Notes under the pieces: model-generated
Database searches by the model: none
Told to the model about the DNA's origin: nothing
What the model saw: only the letters and a program-made list of their open reading frames with translations
Translations under genes and position numbers: made by a program
Part shown: in pieces, positions 54,940 to 64,000 of the stretch
Position numbering within the stretch: position 1 is the first letter of the stretch
Layout: the number at the start of each line of letters is the position of its first letter
Origin: Macrostomum hystrix
Taxonomy: Eukaryota; Platyhelminthes; Macrostomidae
Direction of reading: 5' to 3'
Length of the DNA: 64,000 nucleotides
Assembly: GCA_950097015.1 (NCBI GenBank)
Contig: CATNEN010000011.1
Coordinates: 4,430,501-4,494,500, forward strand

Positions 54940-55165
54940 TCTCTCCTTCTATTAAACAGCTGCTAAAAGTTGTTCACACCACTTCAAGGCTTCAGTCAGC
55001 GGAAATATTACCAGCTTTTAGTTGAATGACAGGCTTCTATTGGCCCGATTCTAGTAATCGTATTGAGTATAACATCGTTATGCCAATATAGAGATTAAAA
55101 AAGTTCCCATCGTTGCCGCATTAATTTTCTTTTTAAGAATCGCAGCATTTTAACAGTCTGTGACA
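54940..55165. repeat. Diverged 220-bp direct repeat, copy 1
   Basis: It aligns with 61475-61690 in the same orientation: TTGAATGACA, ATTGGCCC, GAGTATAACATC, AAGTTCCCA followed by CGTTGCCGCATTAAT, and GCAGCATTTT. Copy 1 lies directly after the stop codon of the LamG-like gene (minus strand), copy 2 upstream of its visible exon. It may be a 3'-flank left by a tandem gene duplication, or a dispersed repeat. Confidence 0.7.
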
Positions 55166-55393
55166 AAATCAGACTTCCACATTGGCGCACCACGCGTTAA
55201 CATCGTCAAGCTGCTTTTCGTCTAGAGGACCCCTCACAATGGCCAGGCATTCAATAAAGCCTTTAGCGCTGCGATCGTCATTGGCACCGATGCCGCCAAT
55301 TGTTAGACACCGAAACCCGAGAGCCGTGCTTCCGTGAGTCGAGTTGCTTATCCAGCTCGGTGACAAGGTTTCCAATGTGCCTTGGTTGTACAT

Positions 55394-55570
55394 TGTAAAC
55401 TAGGTCAGAAGGCGAGACTTGCGCGAGAACCGAGAAAACACGAGGTGACTAAAGTCTCAAGTGAGCGACTTTATATTTGGCTATGTACACCAGAGAATGT
55501 ACATCGCATTGCACAATTTACGAAGCCAACTTACGACGCGATGCGAGAATGAATCACCGCACACCTTACA
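55394..55570 (-). repeat. 3' LTR of the Gypsy element
   Basis: 177 bp, with TG...CA ends. It is identical to the 5' LTR except at two positions (near 55406 and 55548). Confidence 0.95.
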
Positions 55571-55681
55571 TCACTCCATCCCTAAATTGAGGACATTAAA
55601 AACAAAAAAATAAACAAATATTTTAGGCAGCTTAAAATGATGCACTACAAGCTTTATAAGAACAAAAAAATAGTTAGCAGC

Positions 55682-58600
55682 TCAAAATTGCGCGACAAAA
55701 AAATCTGGCTGCCTCAGAGTCCGATTCGAGCGTCTGGGCCCAGCAGGCGCCGGTTCGTCTAGCAGCTCCTGCCAGGTCTCACGCGGGTCGGCAGCCGGAC
55801 TGGGCGGCCGGTCGCTCTCTGCAGCGGGTGGGTCGGCGGCGGGCTGCGGGACAGCGGGTTGCGGCCGCCTCGCCACGAACGCCTTCAGCCGGTCGTGGTG
55901 CACCACCGAGCTCCGCCTCCGCCCGGTGGGCTTGGAGATCCGGTAGGTGACTGGGCCCAGCTTCTCGAGCACTCGGTACGGCCCCAACCACCGCCGGCGG
56001 AGCGCCTTGGACTGGCCCTTCTGCACCGCCGGGTTGTTGAGCATCACCAGCTGGCCGACTTGGAACGGAGTGAAGTGCTGGCGCTTGTCGTACTGCTGCT
56101 TCCGCGACCGCTGCGTCGACTGCAGGCGCTGCCGCACTAGCTGCAGGCCGGCGCGGGCGTCCGCCAGCGCGTCCGTGACGACCGGCCTCTCACCGGCGGC
56201 GGGCAGGCTGAGCTCGGCTGGGATCCGGGGGTCGCGGCCGTGCAGCACCGCGTACGGTGACCGCTTGGTGGTGCTGTGGACCGACGAGTTGTACGCCCAG
56301 ATGACGTACGGCAGGAAAGCCGCCCACCTGTCCTGCTGCTCCATGCAGTAGGCCGCCAGCATGTCGCCCAGAGTCCGGTTGAATCGCTCGACCACCGGAT
56401 TGCCGCTGGGGTGGAATGGTGTCGTCCTGGTCTTTCGAATGTCGAGCAGCCGGCACAGCTCCTGGAAGACGTCGCTTTCGAACTGGCGACCTTGATCGGA
56501 GTGGATGACCTCGGGCGACCCGTGGCGGAGGACGACGCTGCGCAGCATGGCTTCAGCGACCGTGCGAGTCTCGATGTTGGTCGCTGGGGCCGCTTCGACC
56601 CACTTGGAGAACACGTCGGTGAAGCAGATGATGTACTTCTGACCGGTCTCTGTGGCCGGCAGCGGTCCTTTGATGTCCACCTGCACCATCTCCCAGGGAG
56701 TTGACGGCACGGTGTTGTCCTGCAGCGGCGCCCTTTGGTGCTGGTGCGGTACCTTGCGACGCTGGCACACCTCGCAGCTGCTCACCCAGTGCTGGACGTC
56801 GTCCTTCAGGCCGGGCCACCAGGCTCTGTTGACGACCCTCGCTAGCGTCCTGTCCAGTCCGAGGTGCCCGCTTGCCGGGTCGTCGTGCAGCTGCCTCAGA
56901 AGCTCCTGGCGAAGCTGCAGCGGAATGACGGGGAAGCCGCTTCTCCTGATGACGCCGTCCTCGCCAAGCTCCAGGTTCTCCGACCTCACCAGGCTCTCTG
57001 CGTCGTCTGCGGCCTTGCCTCGCCGGGGCCTCCGTCCGATGAGCACCTGGCGAGCCGCTGCCAGCACCGGGTCATCGGCCTGCGCCGCGCTGATTTCCTC
57101 GTCCGACCAGGCGGGTGTCAGCCGGGTCGCCGCCGCCCGGCTCAGCGCGTCCGCCACCACGTTCTCGCGACCAGGCCTGAAGAGCAGCTTGAAATTGATC
57201 TCCTGCAGGAGCGTGATCCACCTGGCCAGGCGACCTTCGGGTTCCTTGGTGTTCAGCAGCCCTTGCAGCGGCTTGTGGTCGGAGAAGACGAGAATTTCGC
57301 CGGCGGACGCCAAGTAGTTCCGGAAGTGCTTCATGGCCCACACGACCGCCAGAAGCTCTCTGTGGGTGGTCGAGTAATTGCGCTCTGCCTTATTCAGGAC
57401 TCTCGACGCGTAGGCGACCGGGCATTCGACGCCTTCGTGGAGCTGGCTGAGGACTCCTGCGATGGCCACGCCGCTGCTGTCGCAGCACAGCCGGAATCCC
57501 TTGGAGAAATCCGGCAGCTTCAGCACTGGGGGTGCCGACAGCGCCGACTTCAGCTCGCGCAGGGCTGCCTCGCACTCTGCCGTCCACCGAAACTGCCGAC
57601 TTTTCTGAGTCGCCTGGTGCAGCGGATTCGCAATGCTGGCGAAGTGCGGCACGAACCGCCGGTAGAAGCCCAGCATGCCGACGAGCCGGCGAACGTCCTC
57701 AGCGCACTCGGGCGTCGGGATGGACTGGATGGCGCTGACCTTGTCCTGGGTTGGCTGGATCCCATCGGCCGAAATCTTGTGCCCCAGGTACTCGACCTCC
57801 TGGAAGCAGAAGCAGCTCTTGCGCTTGTTCAGCTTGAGGCCCGCCGACTGCAGCCTTCCCAGGACTTCCTTCAGCGTCTGCGCGTGCTGCTCGAACGTCG
57901 TGCTGAACAGGATCAGGTCGTCCATGTAGGTGAGCACCTCCGTCCAGTTCAGGCCCGCCATCGTCAAGTCCATCAGGCGCTGGAAGGTCGCCGGGGCGTT
58001 GCAGAGGCCGAAGCCGAGCTTCCTGTACTGCATCAGGCCTTGCGTGGTGTAGAAGGCGGTCTTCTCCCGGTCCTGCTCGCGCAGCTCGACCTGCAGGAAC
58101 CCTTGGCGGAGATCGAGCGTGCTGAACCAGCTGCTGCCAGTGAGCGCGTCCAGAGCGACAGACAGCGGCGGCAGCGGGTAGGCGTCCTTCACGGTGCACG
58201 AGTTGAGGGCCCTCCAGTCGGTGCAGATGCGGATTTCGTTGTTTTTCTTGCGCACCACCAGCAGATTGCTCGCCCACGGACTGCATGACGGTTCGATGAT
58301 CCCGTGACGCAGCATCTCGCTGATCTTGTCGTCCACCTGCTGTCTGAAGTTCAGTGGCACTGTCCGCTGCCTGTGCTTGATGGGGCGGCTGCCGGGTTCC
58401 AGGTTGATCTCGTGCTGCAGTAGGTGCGTGGTCCCCAGGTCGAACTCGTGACTGGCGAATGCCAGCTCATGCTGGTTCAGCAGGGCTTCGATGACCTCGC
58501 GCTGCGACCGGCTCAGCTCCGGGTTGATGTTGAAGCCGGCCTCCTCCGAAGCTTCACCGTCGGGCCCGTGAGGCTCGGCAGCGTCGAAGTTGCCGATGGC

Positions 58601-59434
58601 CTGATTCTGGTAGAGCACCACCGGGTCGGCGCTCAGGTTGCAGACTCCCACCGGCAGGTTGCCGTCCGCGCTGGAGACCACCAGAGCCCGGTTCGGCAGC
58701 AGGCCGGTCTTGTCGACGAAGTCAGAGCTGGGCTCGAACAGACCCTGCTCAACGTACGATGCCACCTTGACCGGGATGATGACGCGGCTGCGGGCTGGGA
58801 TGGACACGGTGCTGGCGACTCTGGCGACCACGGCGGTGGGCACCACCCGGCAGGCCGGCATGGAGTTCCTGTCTGGCAGGACTGGGATCCTGGTTGACCC
58901 CAGCAGGACAGAAGACGACATGAGATCCACGCTGAAGGTTGAGCACATCTTGCTGATGGCGTCCATGCCGAGCACGCATTCCGGCTGAATGTCGGCGACC
59001 ACCGTCACCGGGTGCTCCATGGGCGGCAGTCCGCCCACCTGAATGGCCAGCGTTGCGCATGCCGGAGACTCCAAGCGTCGACCATCGATCCCGACCGGAG
59101 TGCTGAGAGGAGGATGAAGCTGAGCTGCGACTCCCAGAGCTCGAAACTGGGCAGCTGATACGAGCGTCACCTGCGCGCCCGTGTCGAACAGCCACCTGCA
59201 GGGCCGGCCTGCGATGCTGCCGGGCAGGAAGAGCGAAGCGGTTTGGGCCTTGCTAGGCAGGGCTGGTGATGGCCCACGGTCACCAGTCCTCAGAAGTTTC
59301 CCGAAGCCGGGGTCGGGCAGACCTCGGCCCGGTGCCCTTTGCCTGAGCAGCGGCTGCACACGGGCGGCACGGCTGGCGCGGCCTGCCTGGGGCACTGGGC
59401 CGCGAAATGGCCGGGCTGAGCGCAGTTGAAGCAT
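55682..59434 (-). CDS. pol: Gypsy Pol polyprotein (protease, RT, RNase H, integrase)
   Basis: The frame is open from upstream of 59434 to 55682 (1250 codons from the first Met) and lies in the -1 frame relative to Gag, overlapping its end. It is therefore expected to be made as a Gag-Pol fusion, and the first 45 or so codons may not be used. Protease: LFDTGAQ near residue 84. Reverse transcriptase: STLDLRQGFLQVEL, and YMDD near 503. RNase H: CCDSSGVAIAGVL, THRELLAVVWA, FSDHKPL. Integrase: an H...H...C..C zinc domain ending SCEVCQRRK, then a D-D-E core (QVDIKGPLP, HSDQGRQFES, NPVVERFNRTL) and a GPY/F-like module (KLGPVTYRI). No chromodomain was seen. No stop or frameshift. Confidence 0.95.
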   Translation of the reverse strand: MLQLRSARPFRGPVPQAGRASRAARVQPLLRQRAPGRGLPDPGFGKLLRTGDRGPSPALPSKAQTASLFLPGSIAGRPCRWLFDTGAQVTLVSAAQFRALGVAAQLHPPLSTPVGIDGRRLESPACATLAIQVGGLPPMEHPVTVVADIQPECVLGMDAISKMCSTFSVDLMSSSVLLGSTRIPVLPDRNSMPACRVVPTAVVARVASTVSIPARSRVIIPVKVASYVEQGLFEPSSDFVDKTGLLPNRALVVSSADGNLPVGVCNLSADPVVLYQNQAIGNFDAAEPHGPDGEASEEAGFNINPELSRSQREVIEALLNQHELAFASHEFDLGTTHLLQHEINLEPGSRPIKHRQRTVPLNFRQQVDDKISEMLRHGIIEPSCSPWASNLLVVRKKNNEIRICTDWRALNSCTVKDAYPLPPLSVALDALTGSSWFSTLDLRQGFLQVELREQDREKTAFYTTQGLMQYRKLGFGLCNAPATFQRLMDLTMAGLNWTEVLTYMDDLILFSTTFEQHAQTLKEVLGRLQSAGLKLNKRKSCFCFQEVEYLGHKISADGIQPTQDKVSAIQSIPTPECAEDVRRLVGMLGFYRRFVPHFASIANPLHQATQKSRQFRWTAECEAALRELKSALSAPPVLKLPDFSKGFRLCCDSSGVAIAGVLSQLHEGVECPVAYASRVLNKAERNYSTTHRELLAVVWAMKHFRNYLASAGEILVFSDHKPLQGLLNTKEPEGRLARWITLLQEINFKLLFRPGRENVVADALSRAAATRLTPAWSDEEISAAQADDPVLAAARQVLIGRRPRRGKAADDAESLVRSENLELGEDGVIRRSGFPVIPLQLRQELLRQLHDDPASGHLGLDRTLARVVNRAWWPGLKDDVQHWVSSCEVCQRRKVPHQHQRAPLQDNTVPSTPWEMVQVDIKGPLPATETGQKYIICFTDVFSKWVEAAPATNIETRTVAEAMLRSVVLRHGSPEVIHSDQGRQFESDVFQELCRLLDIRKTRTTPFHPSGNPVVERFNRTLGDMLAAYCMEQQDRWAAFLPYVIWAYNSSVHSTTKRSPYAVLHGRDPRIPAELSLPAAGERPVVTDALADARAGLQLVRQRLQSTQRSRKQQYDKRQHFTPFQVGQLVMLNNPAVQKGQSKALRRRWLGPYRVLEKLGPVTYRISKPTGRRRSSVVHHDRLKAFVARRPQPAVPQPAADPPAAESDRPPSPAADPRETWQELLDEPAPAGPRRSNRTLRQPDFFVAQF

Positions 59435-60126
59435 TTCCCGCGACCGCTGCCTCTCCCCCGAGCTCCTCTTCCTCGCGCACCGCGCTGTCCACGGCTGCTG
59501 ATGGTGGCGACCGTCGCAGCCAGGTCCGCCAGCTGCTCCTGCATCTGCTCCAGCCGGTCCACCACTTGGCTGCTCACCGATGTTACCGCGATGCTTGCAG
59601 AGGCGCCTCTGCCGCCGATGCTCTCAAGAGCCGTGGCGCGGTCCGCCAGCTGCTCCGGGCTGCTGCTGCTGCAGTCAGCGTCTTTCAGCAACGCTTCGCG
59701 AATCTCCTTCGACAGCAGAGCCAGCAGTCGGTGTCGCACTTCGCAGTCTCTCACCGTCTGATCGTGGTCAGGGCGTGCCTTCCGGTACAGGAGCTTGAGA
59801 GCGTGGCACAGCTCCCTCAGCGACTCTCCTTGGCGTCGCTTCCGGCTCTCGAACTCCGACATGGCGCAGAACGAGTTCTCCTTGCCACGGTAGAACTTGA
59901 CCAGCTCGTCCTTGATGGTCGCGAAGCTCTTCTTCTTCTCCTCCGGCAGGTCCCACACGAAGACGAGCGCCTCGCCAGATAAGAGCAGCCGGATTTTCGA
60001 TGCCATCTTTTTGTCGTCCCACTCGGAATCCGTGGCGAAGTCCTCAAACATTTGCAGCCACATGTTGATGTCGGCATCGTCTGAGCCGGAAAACTTGGGT
60101 GGCAAAAGTGCATTGGCGTGCGCCAT
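59290..60126 (-). CDS. gag: Gypsy Gag, 278 aa
   Basis: Structural protein of the retrotransposon particle. Residues 1-150 resemble the retrotransposon Gag fold (PPKFSGSDDADINMWLQMFE, LLLSGEALVFVW, SMSEFE-like blocks with RRQGESLRELCHAL). A predicted helical segment follows near 190-215, then an RGARGRGARGRG basic run, and two CCHC zinc knuckles (CFNCAQPGHFAAQC and CSRCSGKGHRAEVC). The ATG at 60126 lies about 40 bases inside the 5' LTR. The frame ends in TGA one codon after a slippery heptamer. Confidence 0.92.
   Translation of the reverse strand: MAHANALLPPKFSGSDDADINMWLQMFEDFATDSEWDDKKMASKIRLLLSGEALVFVWDLPEEKKKSFATIKDELVKFYRGKENSFCAMSEFESRKRRQGESLRELCHALKLLYRKARPDHDQTVRDCEVRHRLLALLSKEIREALLKDADCSSSSPEQLADRATALESIGGRGASASIAVTSVSSQVVDRLEQMQEQLADLAATVATISSRGQRGARGRGARGRGSGRGKCFNCAQPGHFAAQCPRQAAPAVPPVCSRCSGKGHRAEVCPTPASGNF
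59296..59302 (-). promoter_or_regulatory. -1 ribosomal frameshift site GGGAAAC
   Basis: The heptamer G GGA AAC fits the X XXY YYZ pattern exactly in the Gag frame, one codon before the Gag stop. A -1 slip leads straight into the Pol frame. The same heptamer is used by some retroviruses at gag-pro. A GC-rich region follows, able to form a stimulatory structure; I did not fold it. Confidence 0.85.
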
Positions 60127-60167
60127 GAGTGAGTGGGCCGACTTGAGATAGAGACCGCTGCCACCAA

Positions 60168-60344
60168 TGTAAACTAGCTCAGAAGGCGAGACTTGCGCGA
60201 GAACCGAGAAAACACGAGGTGACTAAAGTCTCAAGTGAGCGACTTTATATTTGGCTATGTACACCAGAGAATGTACATCGCATTGCACAATTTACGAAGC
60301 CAACTTACGACGCGATGCGAGAATTAATCACCGCACACCTTACA
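60168..60344 (-). repeat. 5' LTR of the Gypsy element
   Basis: 177 bp. On the coding strand it begins TGTAAGGTGTGCGG and ends CTAGTTTACA. It holds the presumed promoter and carries the same TTTATATTTGG tract as the other LTR. Confidence 0.95.
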
Positions 60345-61474
60345 ACATCATCAGCTCACTTCCCTGTTGCACAAAACCGAATCCTGCAGTTGATGCATTA
60401 GCACCTGTCTTGAAGCTTTGTTTCCGGCCTCGATAATTGTAATGCATAGCGCTCGGCTGTATGTACTGGTATAAAAGTCTCTCTGTGGCCTGCAGCTGTA
60501 TCGTGCAACTGATGCGGCGGTTGCGACATTCGCGCAGCCGAAATATTATGTTGAAATCGTCGCTGAAAAGAGGCCAGTGGAAGTTGAAAGAAATCCAGTT
60601 ATTTGATTTTATATATAATTTTTTTTAATCAATAACTTACTTTCCGTTGTATTCAAGCTTCGCTCTAATAAAGACTGTCACGTTGGGATCCGGGTAGAAG
60701 TCTTCCTCAATGCTGTCAGTCGTGTCCACCTGAATATATGAGTTCCTGTTCCCGGCCAAGAACACTCCCATGGACTTGTTGAGCGGAGCCGACACCAGCA
60801 CCGGAGTGTGCGGATTCTGGCGCACAGGTGCCAGGTTGAAGGGGCCAACACGGAAGTGGTACAGAATCCGCAGTGACCTCTCTGAGAGGCTGCTGGGCAG
60901 GTCGGCCGTGTGAGCTGCGGTTGTGAGATCGCACGAAATCAATGTACTCAGGGCTGCGACTGAGACTAGAAAAATCATGTCACACATCAGACACTCACAG
61001 TGCTGGAACTGGCCAAGCCTCTGTCTGTTCACAAACGAGTCGCATTGTCCACCGTACAGCCATGCAGTGAGGAAGGCCTCGGCAGACGCCAGCAGACACA
61101 GCTGAGACATCATGGTGGCAGCTGCGCAGCTCTGTCTCGTGTGGCAGCTCAGCACACAGCCAGCGATGCTGCGGTCGGTCAGCTGGTGAGTCGGTAGCTT
61201 CCACACTCCGTCAGCGGGCAGGTCGGCAGACGGACAGACCTGCAGCCTCTCGTAGTCAGTGATGCGAAGATCGCGGCTGTTGAGACGGAAAAGCAGCAGA
61301 AAAAAAAATTGTAGCCTACCGACCCGCGCATTTTTAGGTAATGTAAGCCCGCTTCGTTTCTAAAAAATGGCTGTCTACTCGACTTACAATTTTTAAACTG
61401 CCTGTAAACTTTTTTGCAGGGATATGTCTGCTTTAGCCATTCTCCGACCCACTTTGGCTGTTGAAATAGACTTC

Positions 61475-61690
61475 TTGCCTATTATTGAACTGCTGCTACC
61501 TGCTTTTCACTCCACTTCAAGACCTAAAACAGTACCAGCTTTTTGTTGAATGACATACTTCCATTGGCCCAATTCTAGTATGGTATAGAGTATAACATCT
61601 GTTATGTCAATAGAGATGAAAAAAAAGTTCCCAACGTTGCCGCATTAATCATTTATTTAGGATTTGCAGCATTTTTTAGGAGTCGGTGAC
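61475..61690. repeat. Diverged 220-bp direct repeat, copy 2
   Basis: See copy 1 at 54940-55165. Similarity ends near TTTGTCAC(A/C)G at both places, which in copy 1 is within a few bases of the stop codon of the LamG-like gene. Confidence 0.7.
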
Positions 61691-61944
61691 AAAGCATGCC
61701 TGAGTGCTATACTTGGCAATGAGTTTAATATTATGACTTGATTATAAAGTAGGAAATCCACCAACTTCTTAGAATTGACAATTTGAGATTGTGTGCAATT
61801 AGGTAAAACATAATTTTAGAGACAGGCGAAAGCTGTTGAACTGTTACAATTTTAAATCAAAAGCTGCATGAAACTGTAGCCGTTTGTGCAAATCGACAGT
61901 CTGCTGTTGTCACCTTCTTTTCAGAATCGGTGTCTTCAACATCT

Positions 61945-62512
61945 TCAAGGCAGGCCTCTGGCATTCACGGTGATGCGACCAAAAGGTCCGCCGAAACGAA
62001 ATTTCTGTCCTGCGAATTTAAAAGTAGGAGGCTGTGATCCTAGTGGTCGATTCCTTGCTTTTATCGATTGAGAATACCAAGTATTAAACATTGTTGGTCA
62101 GTGGTTTACCTGGGATGAATCCACGATAACTTGGCAGAAGGCCTTCATACCGTCGGTAGATTGTCGACTCATAAGCGCCTGCTGAGCGTCCTCGACGAGC
62201 AGCGCCTGCAATGTCCTCCGGCCTGTCTGCGACGTCGATCTGGCGTCCAGTCGAGCTGCCGCTCGCTGGCCATTTGCGCCGAGCATCGAACACGGCTAGA
62301 GCGTCGTGCGTAGCCAGCGGGTAGCCCCTGCCAGACAGGAATCGAACCTGCGGCACGTGGCCAGAGAAGCCGGACATGAAGTAGCGCAACTGGCTGTCTG
62401 TGGCCTGACTGTACGGCAGTCGACAGTGGCGCTGGGTCACACCAAGCTGCTGCTGCTGCTGCAGCTGCTCTTGCTGATCGTGGTTCCGTTGATATTGAAA
62501 TTTTGCGTGCAT
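61945..62512 (-). CDS. CIMIP2/FAM166-like (UPF0605) ciliary protein, two exons
   Basis: Exon 62512-62111 ends at a CCCAGGTAAAC donor; exon 62009-61945 follows TTCGCAG, in phase, and ends in TGA, giving about 155 residues. A Gln-rich segment near the N-terminus is followed by two copies of the family's signature: FMSGFSGHVPQVRFLSGRGY with a THDALAVF tail, and YEGLLPSYRGFIPG joined across the intron to QKFRFGGPFGRIT. UPF0605/FAM166 proteins, now called CIMIP2, are microtubule inner proteins of cilia and sperm flagella, and their repeats have this GY.GHVP....FG.TYG form. The protein is shorter than vertebrate members. The start is the first ATG of the frame. Confidence 0.65.
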
Positions 62513-63109
62513 TGCAATGGGGGTGGGACACTGTAAAAAAATGGAGTCGACTTTGTTTCTAGTTGATTAAAGAAATTTATGAACAATGTCACAAAAAAAC
62601 TTAAATTAGGCCTTAATTATAAAAAGTTTTTTTCGCACATGTAGCTATGTTTAGCAAGTTTTCAAAGCGTCCTTGTATAATTCAGTAGTTAAGGAGAAAT
62701 GGGGAGAAGTAGAAAGTGAGGGAAGTCGAAGAGGAGAAGGGAAAGGGGAGAGGGATAAGGAGACAGGAGACTAGAGGGGGAAAGAGTGTATTTTTGAAGC
62801 AATGAGAAGGGATATACACGAGTACAAGCTTATTAGAAGATTGCAAAACTTCCACCAAGTGTTGCAAAATTAAGCTTGTGTCAGCTTGAGATTGGACTGG
62901 TGGATTGCTAGCACCAAGGTCCCTGACCTCGAATCTGAAAGCTACGTACAGGCCAAATTGATTCACGACACAGACGAACTAATTTGGCAAAGGTTGGTAA
63001 ATCACAGTAAGAATATGCGGCCTGATGATGAAAGACAAGTGTGTTAAGTGTGCGCTCAAGGTAATCTCAGATACCCATATTTTTTATTTATCTCCTTCAA
63101 TTTTTCGCT
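62513..63109. other. Spacer upstream of the CIMIP2-like gene
   Basis: Contains a purine-rich GGGAGAAG/GGAGAAGGG tract at 62695-62790. No gene is recognised. Confidence 0.5.
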
Positions 63110-63430
63110 CTTTTCGATGAGACAAATTCCAGAATCGCGAAACATCGGCATCGTCGAGATATTCAACGATTCTCGTCGGGGGTGCCTGGTGGCAAAAACC
63201 ACCGATGTAGGTAAAAATCTTTGCTTGCACAACTTCATCGTGTAATCATTTCGGCAACATTTTTGACGAAATTGTATTGGATATTTATACAATTTTGAAC
63301 CGATATGGATTTGCCAAAGATGTTTATACGCTCGTATAGAACAGTGTTGTTTGTCCTTGTCACCTGGGCCTTCGACAAGAATAGCTGAATATCTGGACGA
63401 TGCTGACACTCGGACGGCTTTGAAAGTTTA
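63110..63430 (+). repeat. Dispersed repeat, second copy
   Basis: It aligns with the repeat in Smad intron 1 (51495-51765), in the same orientation and diverged. Coding is not apparent. Confidence 0.55.
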
Positions 63431-64000
63431 TTCATGGGTCATTCGGTTTGGGAGCGATCGTGAAGTAGGCAGTGGGTATTTGAAATGCCCCCGTTGTCTT
63501 TTCCCAGGTGAAAAAGTGCTTGGTCTTTCTACTGTTAATCTGTTAATGATATTTCGTGGCGTGTAAAGACCTTGCGAGGCGTCAAGAAATATTAAGCGAC
63601 ACGATTTTTGCAACAAAAACATGTTTACACTTACGTAGCTAAAGTAACCAAATCGTGTGTTTTACCTGCAGTACTGAGGGGTTTTTTCGCACACTTTACT
63701 CAACAAGCAATAATTGCAGTTTTTAAGTGGCCCACTCACTTACCGGTATGGAGGTGCGCAGCGGAAAAACAGATACCTGTAATAAATAAGAAGACAATAA
63801 CATCGGTACTTGTGGATGAGTGTGGATCGGAAACTGAAAAGACGTATAGCTTCAATAAGACTTTTAGTCGAGGCTGTTGAATAACTGATTTCATCTATTC
63901 TGGTTCTTTTTTTTACGAGCCAATGTTCAGTCAAGCGCAAAATGGAAAATCTTAATTCGTTCATTCTGTTCTCTTGGTAAAAATAATTAAAACACAATTT
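63431..64000. other. Right end of the window, no gene recognised
   Basis: AT-rich DNA with short frames on both strands and no domain seen. Confidence 0.45.

Larger units (their letters stand above)
55394..60344 (-). mobile_element. Gypsy-type LTR retrotransposon, 4.95 kb
   Basis: Two 177-bp LTRs differ at only two positions and are flanked by the 4-bp duplication ACAT (55390-55393 and 60345-60348). Gag and Pol are intact on the minus strand in the order protease, RT, RNase H, integrase, which is diagnostic of Gypsy. There is no envelope gene. After the 5' LTR the internal region begins TTGGTGGCAGCGG, the presumed primer-binding site; a purine-rich GGGATGGAGTGA precedes the 3' LTR. High GC and low LTR divergence point to a recent insertion. 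Confidence 0.95.
55169..61276 (-). pseudogene. PAN/LamG-like extracellular protein gene, exon split by a Gypsy element (5' end outside the called exons)
   Basis: The exon 61276-60641 starts after a pyrimidine-rich tract ending CAACAG and ends at GTAAGT. It codes for a Cys-rich PAN/apple-like region (VLSCHTRQSCAAATMMSQ, LYGGQCDSF) followed by the start of a LamG/concanavalin-like domain (VFLAGNRNSYIQVDTTDSI, VTVFIRAKLEYNGK). The LamG part resumes in a last exon whose frame runs into the right end of the retrotransposon at 60345 and out of the left end at 55393 (LGFRCLTIGGIGA, GFIECLAIVRGPLDEKQ), stopping at 55169. With the 4-bp ACAT duplication counted once, the frame is continuous across the insertion. 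The host gene is probably extracellular. A short intron of about 33 bases may hide near 60960-60995. The acceptor of the last exon is weak. Confidence 0.6.

Noticed and set aside
56864-58288. Long open frame of 474 codons on the plus strand inside the Gypsy element
   Set aside because: It is antisense to the intact Pol gene in GC-rich DNA, has Leu/Arg/Gln-rich low-complexity composition and no domain. It is a shadow of Pol.
62306-62536. Plus-strand frame over the CIMIP2-like exon
   Set aside because: Antisense Leu-rich translation of the Gln-codon run; no domain.

Overview
The window is metazoan nuclear DNA: spliced genes, an R-Smad-type signalling gene (a family confined to animals), and a dense nest of transposable elements in AT-rich sequence. 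GC-rich exons in AT-rich surroundings, PAN/LamG-like and Smad genes and the repeat load suggest an invertebrate, possibly a free-living flatworm such as Macrostomum. That placement is an inference with low confidence.

Layout, left to right. 1-2.1 kb: AT-rich DNA with the last two exons of a decayed gene and an isolated, perfect histone-type 3' stem-loop. 2.1-8.2 kb: a full-length non-LTR retrotransposon with two ORFs and a 12-bp target duplication. 8.3-15.4 kb: an apparently intact CACTA/EnSpm-like DNA transposon carrying a Tnp2-like transposase and a seven-exon DUF4806 partner gene. 15.8-28.1 kb: a 12.3-kb composite of the same superfamily, with two BEN-domain partner genes, remains of three transposases, and three arrays of ACTTAGTAAG-type repeats. 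28.4-30.2 kb: a hAT-like element without a transposase. 31.0-31.5 kb: a 61-bp tandem repeat.

31.6-45.8 kb: a tRNA-type SINE hit twice, first by a 617-bp hAT MITE (8-bp duplication) and then by a 13.2-kb Mutator-like element (9-bp duplication). The Mutator-like element has very long inverted repeats (about 1.5 and 2.2 kb), two genes transcribed towards each other from just inside the repeats, and a nested LINE. Its transposase gene splices in phase, over five exons, into a ubiquitin-specific-protease-like domain. This is the most novel-looking object in the window.

46.7-50.7 kb: two MITEs and a 2.5-kb, 29-bp minisatellite with a 669-bp higher-order duplication. 51.0-53.1 kb: a host Smad gene with a normal-looking MH2 but an eroded MH1. 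54.1-54.3 kb: a Tc1/mariner fragment. 55.2-61.3 kb: a PAN/LamG-like gene split by a young Gypsy LTR retrotransposon that has a textbook -1 frameshift site. 61.9-62.5 kb: a two-exon gene resembling CIMIP2/FAM166 ciliary proteins. The rest is AT-rich DNA with dispersed repeats.

The host genes supported are the Smad, PAN/LamG and CIMIP2-like genes and the decayed gene at the left end. Nearly everything else is mobile DNA, and the target duplications and nesting allow an order of insertion to be read.
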